NCBI GenBank assembly: GCA_041748615.1
Contig: JBGTCY010000070.1
Coordinates: forward strand, 1-21,436
Reading direction: 5' to 3'
Length of the DNA stretch: 21,436 bases
From: JBGTCY01 sp041748615
Lineage (GTDB): Bacteria > Bacteroidota > Bacteroidia > Chitinophagales > CAIOSU01
The first letter of the stretch is position 1; the number at the start of each line of letters is the position of its first letter. The position numbers and the translations under genes were made by a program. Shown piece after piece: positions 7,977 to 15,735 of this stretch. Below the pieces are notes generated by a model. The model worked only from the letters and a program-made list of their open reading frames with translations. It had not been told where the DNA came from and searched no databases.

Positions 7977-9395
7977 ATGATTTTTTCAAAAAAATATTTT
8001 TCGCTGTTGATTTTATTTTTCTTCATCGCACAGAGTTGTAAAAAAGAAGATAAAAATCAACAGCCCGTTAAAACAACTTATTGCGAAACACCGGCTGAGA
8101 AGCAATGGAATGTTCCTTTTCCAAAATGGATTTTTTACCATTGGGTGTGGGAAGATGAAAGCACACAACAAAGCGCGATTGCGCTGGTGAATGATTACTT
8201 GGCAAATGATATTCCCGTTGGCGCGATTATCATTGACAGTCCGTGGGAAACGGACTACAATACTTTCAATTGGGATTTAAATCTCTACCCCGATGCGCAG
8301 GCGATGATTGATTTTTTTCATTCAAAGGATGTGCGGGTTTTCATTTGGATTACCAATATGATGAATGTCGGAGTTGAGCCATACTATTCCGAAGCCGCCT
8401 CTAACAATTATTTTCTGACACGCGCTCCGGGAGATACCATACCGGGAGTTTTTCGCTGGTGGAAAGGCGATGGCAGCGCGATTGATTTTTTTAACCCCGA
8501 TGCGGTCCAATGGTGGAAGGAGTTGATGGATAAAGTGCTCGACATGAATATTGATGGATGGAAAGTGGATGGCGCGGATTACAATACCTTCCTTGCCAAT
8601 GTTCGGTACTCGCCCTATATGAATGATTATGTGCAACGCATTGATTATTCTCATGCCTACTATCGCCTGTTTCATGATTACACAAGGGAGAAGCTGGGAA
8701 ATGACCGCGTGAATACGGTACGTCCGATTGATAATTACGGTTTGGATATAGGCGGTGAAGTAGCTTCGTTCGCACCCGTTGATATCAACTGGGCAGGCTG
8801 GGTTGGCGACCAGGATGCTACCTTCAGCGGCTTGCGCGCTGCGTTGAGCAACATGTATCACTCCGCGCAATTTGCATATCTCGCTTTTGGTTCTGACATA
8901 GGAGGATACCGCGAAGACAAAACATTTCCCAACAGCCGTTCCAAAGAAGTTTTCATTCGCTGGACTCAGTTAGGAGCGTTCAGTCCGATTATGGAAAATG
9001 GAGGAGGCGGTGAACACCGCCCCTGGATGTTTGATGAGCAAACATTGAACATCTATCGCAATCTCGTGAAACTGCGTCACGGTTGCCTCATCAACTATTT
9101 AATGGATGAGGCGGAAAAAGCCTGGAATGAAAACCGTTCCATGATGACGTTTATCAGCAAAGCGAAATACAGCTATCTGCTCGGCTCGGATATTTTTGTG
9201 AGTCCTTTCTTGGAAGAAGGGGTTGACATCTCCGTTACTTTCCCCACCGGTCATCAATGGATTTACCTTTATGATAAATCCAAAATTTACGAAGGTGGCA
9301 CGACAGTTGACTTAACCATCCCCTATGACGAGTTTCCCGTTTTTCTGAGAGAAGGCTCGTCATTGGTTGACGCCATTGATTTTACAAACAACTGA
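7977..9395 (+). CDS. Glycoside hydrolase family 31-type lipoprotein (alpha-glycosidase)
   Basis: I choose the ATG at 7977 over an in-frame TTG at 7944 because it puts a clean lipoprotein signal first: hydrophobic SLLILFFFIAQSC with lipid-acceptor Cys21. The mature protein matches the GH31 catalytic barrel: IIIDSPW near residue 85, nucleophile region GWKVDGAD with Asp198, acid/base region WVGDQ with Asp278, FGSDIGGY near 304, and a C-terminal strand region DIFVSPFLEEGV. At 472 residues it is much shorter than classical GH31 enzymes because the usual N-terminal beta-sandwich is missing and the barrel starts by about residue 50. GH31 enzymes act on alpha-linked gluco-, xylo- or sulfoquinovosyl substrates; the specificity here is not readable. 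It would be anchored in the cell envelope. A TPR gene follows 28 bp later, likely co-transcribed. Confidence 0.87.
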   Translation: MIFSKKYFSLLILFFFIAQSCKKEDKNQQPVKTTYCETPAEKQWNVPFPKWIFYHWVWEDESTQQSAIALVNDYLANDIPVGAIIIDSPWETDYNTFNWDLNLYPDAQAMIDFFHSKDVRVFIWITNMMNVGVEPYYSEAASNNYFLTRAPGDTIPGVFRWWKGDGSAIDFFNPDAVQWWKELMDKVLDMNIDGWKVDGADYNTFLANVRYSPYMNDYVQRIDYSHAYYRLFHDYTREKLGNDRVNTVRPIDNYGLDIGGEVASFAPVDINWAGWVGDQDATFSGLRAALSNMYHSAQFAYLAFGSDIGGYREDKTFPNSRSKEVFIRWTQLGAFSPIMENGGGGEHRPWMFDEQTLNIYRNLVKLRHGCLINYLMDEAEKAWNENRSMMTFISKAKYSYLLGSDIFVSPFLEEGVDISVTFPTGHQWIYLYDKSKIYEGGTTVDLTIPYDEFPVFLREGSSLVDAIDFTNN

Positions 9396-9423
9396 GGTTA
9401 ATAGATAAAATGTAAATTCCTGA

Positions 9424-10194
9424 ATGAGTAAATTCTTCCTTTCCATTTTAATGTATGGACTTTCGATACCTTTATTATATGCGCAGACAGAAAATGAATA
9501 TAAACTGCAAAGCGCGTTGAAAAAATATCAAGTCGGAGATGTAACCGGAGCTTTGTCGGAATTAAATCAATTGGTGCGCAGTGATGCTAAAAATGCGGAG
9601 GTCTGGTATGAGCGGGGGCGCATCCTGCATGAGCAGAAAAAATTTGTGGAAGCCATCAATGATTTTTCAAAAGCAGTCGAAATCAATCCGCTGCATCACA
9701 AATCATGGTACCTGCGCGGATACACCAAATATATCTCCGGCAATCACCGGGGCGCGGTGGATGATTTAAACGCATTCCTTGAATTGCATCCCGGAAGCGC
9801 GCTGGCATTCTGGTTTCGCGCGGAATCAAAACTGAAACTCGGGAACAAAACTGAAGCCTGCCATGACTGGGACAAAGCCTATCGTCTCGGACACATCAAC
9901 GCATCGGAGCGAATTAAAACACAATGCGCGGATGTGCAGTTATCCTCCGATGTGACGGTGGATGATTTTTTAAAAAAGGGTGATATGAAAATGAATAACG
10001 GTGATTTTAAAGGCGCGCTGGAAGAATATCAAAAAGCAATGCAACTCTCCCCTGAAAATTCCGCCTCTATTTATAATGTAGGGTTGGCGAAATTTTTACT
10101 GAAAGATAAAACAGGAGCCTGTAAAGCCTGGCAACAGTCGGCATCCATCGGAAATTCAGAGGCAAAAGACATGCTGCGGCAGCACTGCAATTAA
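9424..10194 (+). CDS. Secreted TPR protein with two cysteine-paired modules
   Basis: Signal peptide at residues 1 to about 20 (ending LLYAQ), so the 256-residue protein is periplasmic or exported. TPR units are clear, for example AEVWYERGRILHEQKKFVEA and HKSWYLRGYTKYISGNHRGA. The protein is internally duplicated: each half ends with a module of form K-T-x-A-C-x-x-W, a run x-x-A-x-x-x-G, then a final Cys. The pairs are Cys146/Cys168 and Cys233/Cys255, both 22 residues apart, which would suit disulfides in an oxidising compartment. It follows the GH31 lipoprotein gene by 28 bp and precedes a paralogue by 37 bp, suggesting an envelope-protein operon. TPRs bind other proteins; the partner is unknown. 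Confidence 0.85.
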   Translation: MSKFFLSILMYGLSIPLLYAQTENEYKLQSALKKYQVGDVTGALSELNQLVRSDAKNAEVWYERGRILHEQKKFVEAINDFSKAVEINPLHHKSWYLRGYTKYISGNHRGAVDDLNAFLELHPGSALAFWFRAESKLKLGNKTEACHDWDKAYRLGHINASERIKTQCADVQLSSDVTVDDFLKKGDMKMNNGDFKGALEEYQKAMQLSPENSASIYNVGLAKFLLKDKTGACKAWQQSASIGNSEAKDMLRQHCN

Positions 10195-10204
10195 TGCAAT
10201 ACCC

Positions 10205-10212
10205 TATCTTTG
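10205..10212 (+). promoter_or_regulatory. Candidate -7 promoter element (TATCTTTG)
   Basis: An exact match to the Bacteroidota sigma-A -7 consensus TAnnTTTG, 19 bp before the ATG of the second TPR gene. I see no TTG at the -33 spacing, so support is partial. It could give the second TPR gene its own transcript. Confidence 0.45.
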
Positions 10213-10231
10213 AAACGCTAAAACAAAAACT

Positions 10232-10945
10232 ATGAAAATATTCCTGATTACATTGACAATTTTTTCCTTTTGCCATTTTTCATTCGGACAACTCAAAAGT
10301 GTGGAAGATGATGTGCGCGGCAAACTGCCGGAAAAAGACCAGGTTGATTATGAAAAATTAGTCGGCTTCTTTGAGCAGGGAGTGAAAGAATATCCTGAAG
10401 TAGCATCCATCCGGAATAGTTTGGGCGCGGTTCGCGTGAAGACCGGTGATTACAATGGAGCATTGCATGAACTCAACAAAGCTTTGGAACTTTCTGAGCA
10501 TTATCCCGATGCTTTATACAACAGGGGGCTTGCGAAATTTATGTTAAAAGATTTCAAAGGCGCTGAAGTTGATTTCAGAAAGGCGGCAGAAATAAATCCA
10601 AAAGATGCCAACGCTTTTTATAACAGGGCGGTTGCGCTTTATCATGCCGGTGACAAAGAAAACGCGCTGGTTGAAATTGAAAACGCGCTCAAACTTGAAC
10701 CCGGTTTTGGAAACGCGATTAACAACAGGGGGTACTTTAAAATGGATGCGGGAAATTCGGAGGAAGCCCTGGCGGATTTTTCAAAAGCCATTGGCATTAA
10801 TGCGAAAGATGCAGACTATCTCGGCAATCGGGGACAAGCATACCTTAAAACAAATCAAACAAAAAAAGCCTGTGAAGATTTGAAAAAAGCGGCAGAACTG
10901 GGAAACACCTCCGTTGCGGAGTTGATAAAAAAATCATGCAAGTAA
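10232..10945 (+). CDS. Secreted TPR protein, paralogue of the preceding gene
   Basis: A 237-residue protein with a signal peptide (residues 1 to about 19, HFSFG then Q) and at least four TPR motifs, for example SIRNSLGAVRVKTGDYNGAL, ALYNRGLAKFMLKDFKGAEV, AFYNRAVALYHAGDKENALV and AINNRGYFKMDAGNSEEAL. The C-terminus carries one copy of the cysteine module found twice in the neighbour: KKACEDLKKAAELGN, then IKKSC, with Cys214 and Cys236 again 22 residues apart. The two genes clearly descend from a duplication. The start is the ATG at 10232, which opens the signal peptide directly. Proteins of this type are common envelope scaffold or assembly factors in Bacteroidota, but no specific function is shown. 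It is the last gene before a 198-bp spacer upstream of citrate synthase. Confidence 0.85.
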   Translation: MKIFLITLTIFSFCHFSFGQLKSVEDDVRGKLPEKDQVDYEKLVGFFEQGVKEYPEVASIRNSLGAVRVKTGDYNGALHELNKALELSEHYPDALYNRGLAKFMLKDFKGAEVDFRKAAEINPKDANAFYNRAVALYHAGDKENALVEIENALKLEPGFGNAINNRGYFKMDAGNSEEALADFSKAIGINAKDADYLGNRGQAYLKTNQTKKACEDLKKAAELGNTSVAELIKKSCK

Positions 10946-11007
10946 AAACATTTGATGCAAATTAATTTCATTTCATCAAGGTTATTTTGTTTATCCCGAA
11001 ACTGATA

Positions 11008-11078
11008 AACTTTCCGAAATCTTTTTGGGTGAAAACCTTGTTTTTAAGGGATTAACTATAATGAGATTTCGGAAAGTT
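11008..11078. repeat. 15-bp perfect inverted repeat upstream of citrate synthase
   Basis: The arms AACTTTCCGAAATCT (11008-11022) and AGATTTCGGAAAGTT (11064-11078) are exact reverse complements around a 41-nt centre. The centre contains a smaller potential hairpin, CCTT (11036-11039) with AAGG (11046-11049). The whole lies in the spacer between the second TPR gene and gltA, upstream of the candidate gltA -7 box. It could be a paired operator, a processed 3' end of the TPR transcript, or a small repeated element. Confidence 0.8.
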
Positions 11079-11110
11079 GAATACCGATAGTATAATTGCC
11101 GCACAATACT

Positions 11111-11118
11111 TAGATTTG
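11111..11118 (+). promoter_or_regulatory. Candidate -7 promoter element of citrate synthase (TAGATTTG)
   Basis: An exact match to TAnnTTTG, 25 bp before the gltA ATG. No TTG is found at the expected -33 spacing. The inverted repeat ends 32 bp upstream, close enough to influence it. Confidence 0.5.
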
Positions 11119-11143
11119 TAAGACTTCAAAAAAAACCACGATT

Positions 11144-12454
11144 ATGCCTGAAAATGCTTCCATCACTGCTCAAGAAACTAAAAAAGATATGACTGAAAAA
11201 GCGATTCTGCAATTAGAAGGAAAAAGCTATGAGTTGCCGGTGATAACCGGTTCGGAAAATGAAAAAGCCATTGACATTTCAAAATTGCGCGACACTACCG
11301 GCTACATCACGTTAGACATCGGTTATAAAAATACCGGAGCGACAAAAAGCGCGATTACTTTCTTGGATGGAGAGCAGGGCATCTTACACTATCGCGGCTA
11401 CCCGATTGAAGAACTGGCGGAAAATTCCAGTTTTTTGGATGTAGCCTATTTGTTATTTAACGGGGAAAAGCCAACTCCTGAACAGTCCAAAAATTTCGCA
11501 CATACTATCAGCCGCCATACGCTGGTGCATGAAGATATCAAGGAAATTTTTGACGCTTATCCGACCAATTCTCACCCGATGGGGCAGCTGATTGCGATGA
11601 TTTCATCCTTGTCTTCTTTTTATCCGGAATCATTAGACCCGAATCGCAGCGAAGAAAAAAAACAGTTGACCATGACGCGCCTCATGGCGAAAATGCCGAC
11701 CATCGTGGCGATGATTCACAAAAAATCTATCGGGCATCCGTTGATGTATCCGAATAACAGCTTGGATTATGTTTCCAATTTTCTTTACATGACATTTGGC
11801 AATGTCACCGAACCATACGAAGTGGACCCGGTTGTTGCGGATGCGATGAATAAACTGCTGATTCTTCATGCCGACCATGAACAAAATTGCTCGACTTCCA
11901 CTGTGCGCATTGTTGGTTCATCACAGGCGAATTTGTACGCAGCCATTTCAGCGGGTATTGCCGCGTTATGGGGTCCGTTACATGGAGGCGCGAATCAGGA
12001 AGTGCTGGAGATGCTGTCAGCCATTCAAAATGATGGCGGTAACGTGAAGAAGTATGTAGAAAAAGCGAAAGACAAAAACGACCCGTTCCGCCTGATGGGA
12101 TTCGGACACCGCGTTTACAAAAACTTCGACCCGCGCGCGCGAATTATCAAAAAAGCCTGCGACAATGTCTTGAATAAACTCGGCATCCAGGACCCGATTC
12201 TCGACATCGCCAAGCAGTTGGAAGAAGCCGCGCTCACGGATTCTTATTTTGTTGAAAGGAAACTCTACCCGAACGTGGACTTTTATTCCGGCATCATTTA
12301 CCGCGCAATCGGTTTCCCGGTTCACATGTTCACCGTGCTTTTTGCGCTCGGCAGATTACCCGGCTGGATTGCGCAATGGAAAGAAATGGTGGACCAAAAA
12401 CAACCTATCGGCAGACCAAGACAGATTTACACGGGCGAAACATCCAGGAAATAA
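11144..12454 (+). CDS. gltA: Citrate synthase
   Basis: A 436-residue type I-like citrate synthase of normal bacterial length, condensing acetyl-CoA and oxaloacetate into citrate at the entry to the TCA cycle in the cytoplasm. All active-site landmarks are present: LHADHEQN at 241-248, His280 in GPLHGGANQE, His322 in GFGHRVYKNFDPRA, and Asp379 in YPNVDFYSG. His280, His322 and Asp379 correspond to the catalytic triad His264, His305 and Asp362 of the E. coli enzyme. The N-terminus carries about 16 residues before the conserved GKSYELPVITGSE segment. A second Met at residue 16 could be an alternative start, but the promoter position allows the first. It appears monocistronic; the next gene is convergent. 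Confidence 0.97.
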   Translation: MPENASITAQETKKDMTEKAILQLEGKSYELPVITGSENEKAIDISKLRDTTGYITLDIGYKNTGATKSAITFLDGEQGILHYRGYPIEELAENSSFLDVAYLLFNGEKPTPEQSKNFAHTISRHTLVHEDIKEIFDAYPTNSHPMGQLIAMISSLSSFYPESLDPNRSEEKKQLTMTRLMAKMPTIVAMIHKKSIGHPLMYPNNSLDYVSNFLYMTFGNVTEPYEVDPVVADAMNKLLILHADHEQNCSTSTVRIVGSSQANLYAAISAGIAALWGPLHGGANQEVLEMLSAIQNDGGNVKKYVEKAKDKNDPFRLMGFGHRVYKNFDPRARIIKKACDNVLNKLGIQDPILDIAKQLEEAALTDSYFVERKLYPNVDFYSGIIYRAIGFPVHMFTVLFALGRLPGWIAQWKEMVDQKQPIGRPRQIYTGETSRK

Positions 12455-12475
12455 TTTCTTCCGGGTTTTCAAAAA

Positions 12476-12494
12476 CAGCTATTCTTTTTTGCTG
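12476..12494 (-). terminator. Weak candidate terminator for the MATE gene
   Basis: On the minus strand CAGC (12491-12494) can pair with GCTG (12476-12479) around an 11-nt loop, followed by five T residues. It lies 15 bp past the MATE stop. The four-base stem is marginal. Confidence 0.25.
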
Positions 12495-12509
12495 AAAAAA
12501 ATCGGTGAG

Positions 12510-13868
12510 CTACTCATTGAACTTCACTTTTTTCACCATGATTTTGAATCGGATTAACAACACGATTGCAGCGATGCTCAATCCGATAATGAATCCTATC
12601 CAGATGCCGCTTAATCCTAACCCGAAATAAAAAGCGAGCAGATAACAACAGGGAATCATGACACCCCAGTAAGAAAAAAATGCGAGCAATGCCGGAATAC
12701 TGACATCCTGCATGCCGCGTAGTATTCCCACTGCGGATGCCTGCAATCCATCACTAATTTGAAAAAGAGCCGCAAGCAATACCATCGAAGAAGCAAGTGA
12801 GAGTACCACCGGATTATCGGTATAAAGCATCGGCAGCCACGGATGCAAGAGTAAAAATATCAATGCAAAAACGATTTCAACCATCAGTGTCATTCCCAAA
12901 ACCGTGATACCGGAAATGCGGATACCTTCACGGTCTTTTGCTCCAAATGAGTAGCCGGTGATGATGTTGCCAGCCGCTGAAATTCCGGTCAGCGCCATGA
13001 ACGTGATGGAAGCTAATCCAATGGCGATTTGATGAGCGGCTTCTTCGATGATGCCGAGCCACCCGCTCATCACCTGTGCCGCGCCAAAAGCCGCCACCTC
13101 CAAAAAAAATTGAAGTCCCGCAGGAATGCCGATGCGGAGAATATCCGGCACGTAACTTTTGTTTTTTAAGGGCGATGCGAAATATGTTTTGCGTAACTGC
13201 CGGAGCTGTTTGTCACGCCAGATGATGAGCAGCATCGCCAATACCATCAGCGCGCGGGTGATAATCGTGGCGATGGCAGCGCCTTCAATTTCCAGAGGCG
13301 GAAAACCAAGTTTGCCATAGATAAGTACCCAGTTGAAAAACACATTAATGATTAATCCTCCAAGAGTGACATACATGGCGATTTTTGTTCTGCCCATGCC
13401 GTCAAGCAATTGTTTGGACGCGCTGAAAATAAACATCAGCGGGATGGAGTAGATAATGATTTGCAGGTATCGCGTTGCAATCCGGCTCACGATTTCATCC
13501 TGACCGAAAATGTGAATATATCGAACTACCACTGCCGTGAGTAATGAAAAAATCACGGACATCACCCATGTAATTTTAATTCCCGAACGATATATGCCAA
13601 TGACTTTCCAGGGACTTTTTTCTCCGAATGCTTCCGACACGAGTGTGGATATGGCAAATAAAACTCCCAGCCCCAACAGATTGACAATCCAGAATAAATT
13701 CGAAGCGAATCCGGAGCCGGCAATATATTCATGTCCAAGCCCCCCGATTTGCACCGTATCAAAAAATCCCATCATCACCTGCCCGACCTGCCCGGCAATA
13801 ATGGGTAGTGCGAGCGTGAGCGCTTCTTTAGATTTTTTGCTGTAAACTGGTGATAAAAATGATTTCAT
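12510..13868 (-). CDS. MATE family efflux transporter (NorM-like)
   Basis: A polytopic inner-membrane protein with about twelve hydrophobic segments, matching the MatE fold in two halves. Family segments visible are LALPIIAGQVGQVMMGFFDT near the start, a D-G-M-G-R-T-K loop, GLIINVFFNWVLIYG, and in the second half RIGIPAGLQFFLEVAAFGAA. MATE proteins export cationic or aromatic compounds in exchange for sodium or protons; the substrate cannot be told. The frame is open to a TTG at 13931, but I choose the ATG at 13868 (452 residues) because the conserved MATE N-terminus begins about 15 residues after it and the extra 21 residues look like upstream DNA. It is convergent with gltA and divergent from the small membrane protein gene. 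No neighbouring regulator is seen. Confidence 0.93.
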   Translation of the reverse strand: MKSFLSPVYSKKSKEALTLALPIIAGQVGQVMMGFFDTVQIGGLGHEYIAGSGFASNLFWIVNLLGLGVLFAISTLVSEAFGEKSPWKVIGIYRSGIKITWVMSVIFSLLTAVVVRYIHIFGQDEIVSRIATRYLQIIIYSIPLMFIFSASKQLLDGMGRTKIAMYVTLGGLIINVFFNWVLIYGKLGFPPLEIEGAAIATIITRALMVLAMLLIIWRDKQLRQLRKTYFASPLKNKSYVPDILRIGIPAGLQFFLEVAAFGAAQVMSGWLGIIEEAAHQIAIGLASITFMALTGISAAGNIITGYSFGAKDREGIRISGITVLGMTLMVEIVFALIFLLLHPWLPMLYTDNPVVLSLASSMVLLAALFQISDGLQASAVGILRGMQDVSIPALLAFFSYWGVMIPCCYLLAFYFGLGLSGIWIGFIIGLSIAAIVLLIRFKIMVKKVKFNE

Positions 13869-14070
13869 TTTTTTCCGGGAATGAATTGCCCGGCAAAGTA
13901 ATGAAAAGAGGTTGAGTGGAATAAAATTCAATTGATACAGCTAAATGAAGTTGTCAAAATAACCTTCGCTAATTGAAGCCTGTATATGCAGATATTAGAT
14001 TTTAGAGATTAGATTAAGTGAGGTCACAGTATTCATTTTTATTGTATTTTCAGATGTTAAATTTTCCAAC

Positions 14071-14538
14071 ATGCTCGAACAAATTCAAGAGTATCTCCTG
14101 CCATACACGATTTCTCAAGTCATGGCAATCGTGATTCTGCTTGCCTCCTGGAAATTACCACGATTGGGCAGATTGTTTTTTGCGTTGCTGTTCGGTTGGG
14201 CTGCATGGATGAACAGCACGACAGCGCTCAAGAATCCGGAAGCATATTTGGAATATGCGGAAATGTCCACCCCGCTTTACAGCAAATTCATCACCGGGTG
14301 GTTCAGTCATCACATCACGGAAATTATTTTGGTTGTTGCAGCAGGTCAGTTGATGATTTCCATCGGCATGTTGCTGAAAGACTGGTGGGTGAAATTAGCT
14401 TGCATCGGGGCGTTCACATTTCTGCTTGCCATCGCGCCATTGGGAGTCGGCTCGGCTTTTCCGTTCAGCGTGTTTACCTGCATTGCCGCAGCGCTTATTT
14501 ATCAAAAATCGCCACACGATTATTTATGGAAGAAATGA
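14071..14538 (+). CDS. Small integral membrane protein, unknown function
   Basis: A 155-residue hydrophobic protein with four to five likely transmembrane helices: about residues 13-30 (VMAIVILLASW), 33-47 (LFFALLFGWAAW), 87-108 (HHITEIILVVAAGQLMIS), and 115-148 as one or two helices (ACIGAFTFLLAIAPLGVG, then VFTCIAAALIY). A polar loop rich in Asn, Glu and Tyr separates the first and second pairs, and the C-terminus is charged. The layout recalls DoxX-like four-helix proteins, but I see no diagnostic motif and do not assign the family. The ATG at 14071 starts a sensible N-terminus. The 202-bp spacer to the divergent MATE gene shows only AT-rich sequence with a short TTAGA reiteration near 14000. 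Confidence 0.7.
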   Translation: MLEQIQEYLLPYTISQVMAIVILLASWKLPRLGRLFFALLFGWAAWMNSTTALKNPEAYLEYAEMSTPLYSKFITGWFSHHITEIILVVAAGQLMISIGMLLKDWWVKLACIGAFTFLLAIAPLGVGSAFPFSVFTCIAAALIYQKSPHDYLWKK

Positions 14539-14593
14539 AGTTATTTAAATGAACCCCAGCCAACCAATTTGAGATTATTAACGTAATCAGTTG

Positions 14594-15706
14594 ATGAAGT
14601 ACATCCACTTAATTTTTTCAGTTTGTTTATTTTTCGGAGGAAATAATGTCTCTGCTCAAACGACTAAAGATTCCATCTTGAATCACCTCACCGGCTGCTG
14701 GACGTGGGATTACTACACAGGCGGATTTGCCGGATTGCCGCCCACTCCCGCCTGGAAACATGTGCACTTGCAATTCAACCGTGATGCGCAGGACTCGCTC
14801 GCTCAAACAATTTCTTTCCGGCTTTTTGAAGATTCCGTTCTGACGGATTCCGGCAGAGTTGCGCTTGATAATACACCGCCACTTTTTTATGCAAACGGTT
14901 ACGAACTGACTCCGGATGTGTTGAACGGGTTGGGAATCGGGAGTATGTCATCGGTGCATTTCATGTTTAAAAATGATTCGCTGGAAATGGCGTATGAAGT
15001 TTCAGATGGATTTCAATATACCTTCGGACGCGCAGTTTGTTTGCAGGAAATAGATTCTGCCGTTTCAAAAATTGATTCGGTGATTCAGGCGCTTACAGGT
15101 TGTTGGAGATGGGACAATTATTTTGGAGGGTTTATCGGATTGCCGCCCACTCCCGCATGGTGGAATGTTCGGTTGCAATGCGGGCAAACCGCGCAGGATT
15201 CATTGGCTCAAACGATAACTTGCAGCGCTTACTTAGATGATACGCTAAAGTTCAGCGGCACCTGCCAGGTGGGAGTGAATTCATTGAACACTTTGTCATG
15301 TCCGCTATTTGACAGCATCGGAATTGTAGGTTCGCCACCGCTCTATTTTTATTTTGAAAATGACACTTTACTGTTTCCACAGGAGCAATGGGTGGATGGC
15401 TATGTGTATGTTTTTCTGAAAACCTGTGAGCCGGATGATACCATCAATCACGTGAAGGAATTGGACGCTTTTGACATTACTCTTTTTCCGAATCCCGCTT
15501 CGAACCGTTTTTTTATTTCATTAAAAACACAAGAACCCATTGCCCTCGACATCTTCAATTCAACGGGACAATTATTGAAAATATTTACCGCTGAACATTC
15601 AACCCGTTATGAAATGGATGTGAGCGAAATTCCGGAGGGAATTTATTTCATCCGGCTGCAATCGGATAGTAAAGTATTGATAAAGAAGTTATTTGTCGCG
15701 CGTTAG
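14594..15706 (+). CDS. T9SS cargo protein with two tandem LTGCW modules
   Basis: The ATG at 14594 is preferred to the TTG just before it. Signal peptide at residues 1 to about 22 (NNVSAQ). Two homologous modules follow, at about 32-149 and 167-279. Both open with LTGCW-x-W, then G-G-F-x-G-L-P-P-T-P-A-W, then A-Q-D-S-L-A-Q-T-I, and both end in an aromatic strand of the form DGFQYTF or DGYVYVF; the offset is 135 residues. About 292-370 is a T9SS type A sorting domain (LFPNPASNRFFISL, then IPEGIYFIRL), so the protein is surface-attached or released. The LTGCW start and beta-strand pattern suggest a small lipocalin-like barrel, which is an inference from appearance. No enzyme motif is seen. The gene is convergent with another T9SS cargo gene. 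Confidence 0.85.
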   Translation: MKYIHLIFSVCLFFGGNNVSAQTTKDSILNHLTGCWTWDYYTGGFAGLPPTPAWKHVHLQFNRDAQDSLAQTISFRLFEDSVLTDSGRVALDNTPPLFYANGYELTPDVLNGLGIGSMSSVHFMFKNDSLEMAYEVSDGFQYTFGRAVCLQEIDSAVSKIDSVIQALTGCWRWDNYFGGFIGLPPTPAWWNVRLQCGQTAQDSLAQTITCSAYLDDTLKFSGTCQVGVNSLNTLSCPLFDSIGIVGSPPLYFYFENDTLLFPQEQWVDGYVYVFLKTCEPDDTINHVKELDAFDITLFPNPASNRFFISLKTQEPIALDIFNSTGQLLKIFTAEHSTRYEMDVSEIPEGIYFIRLQSDSKVLIKKLFVAR

Positions 15707-15735
15707 AAATTTTTTTTCCGCTGATTGACGCGGAT

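Noticed and set aside
8322..8870. 182-codon minus-strand frame inside the GH31 gene
   Set aside because: It covers the region encoding the GH31 active site on the other strand and has no recognisable protein features.
13868..13931. Extended N-terminus of the MATE transporter from a TTG at 13931
   Set aside because: The ATG at 13868 gives the usual MATE start. The extra residues show no conservation pattern and lie in likely promoter DNA.
13990..14020. Reiterated TTAGATT-like sequence as a CRISPR or tandem repeat array
   Set aside because: Only two or three imperfect copies of a five- to six-base AT-rich word; no regular spacers.
15718..15733. CCGC/GCGG hairpin between the two convergent T9SS genes as a terminator
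   Set aside because: The stem is only four pairs. The T-run is on the 5' side for the plus strand, and the minus strand would have an A-run after the stem, so it is not a rho-independent terminator in either direction. It resembles a common short intergenic motif.
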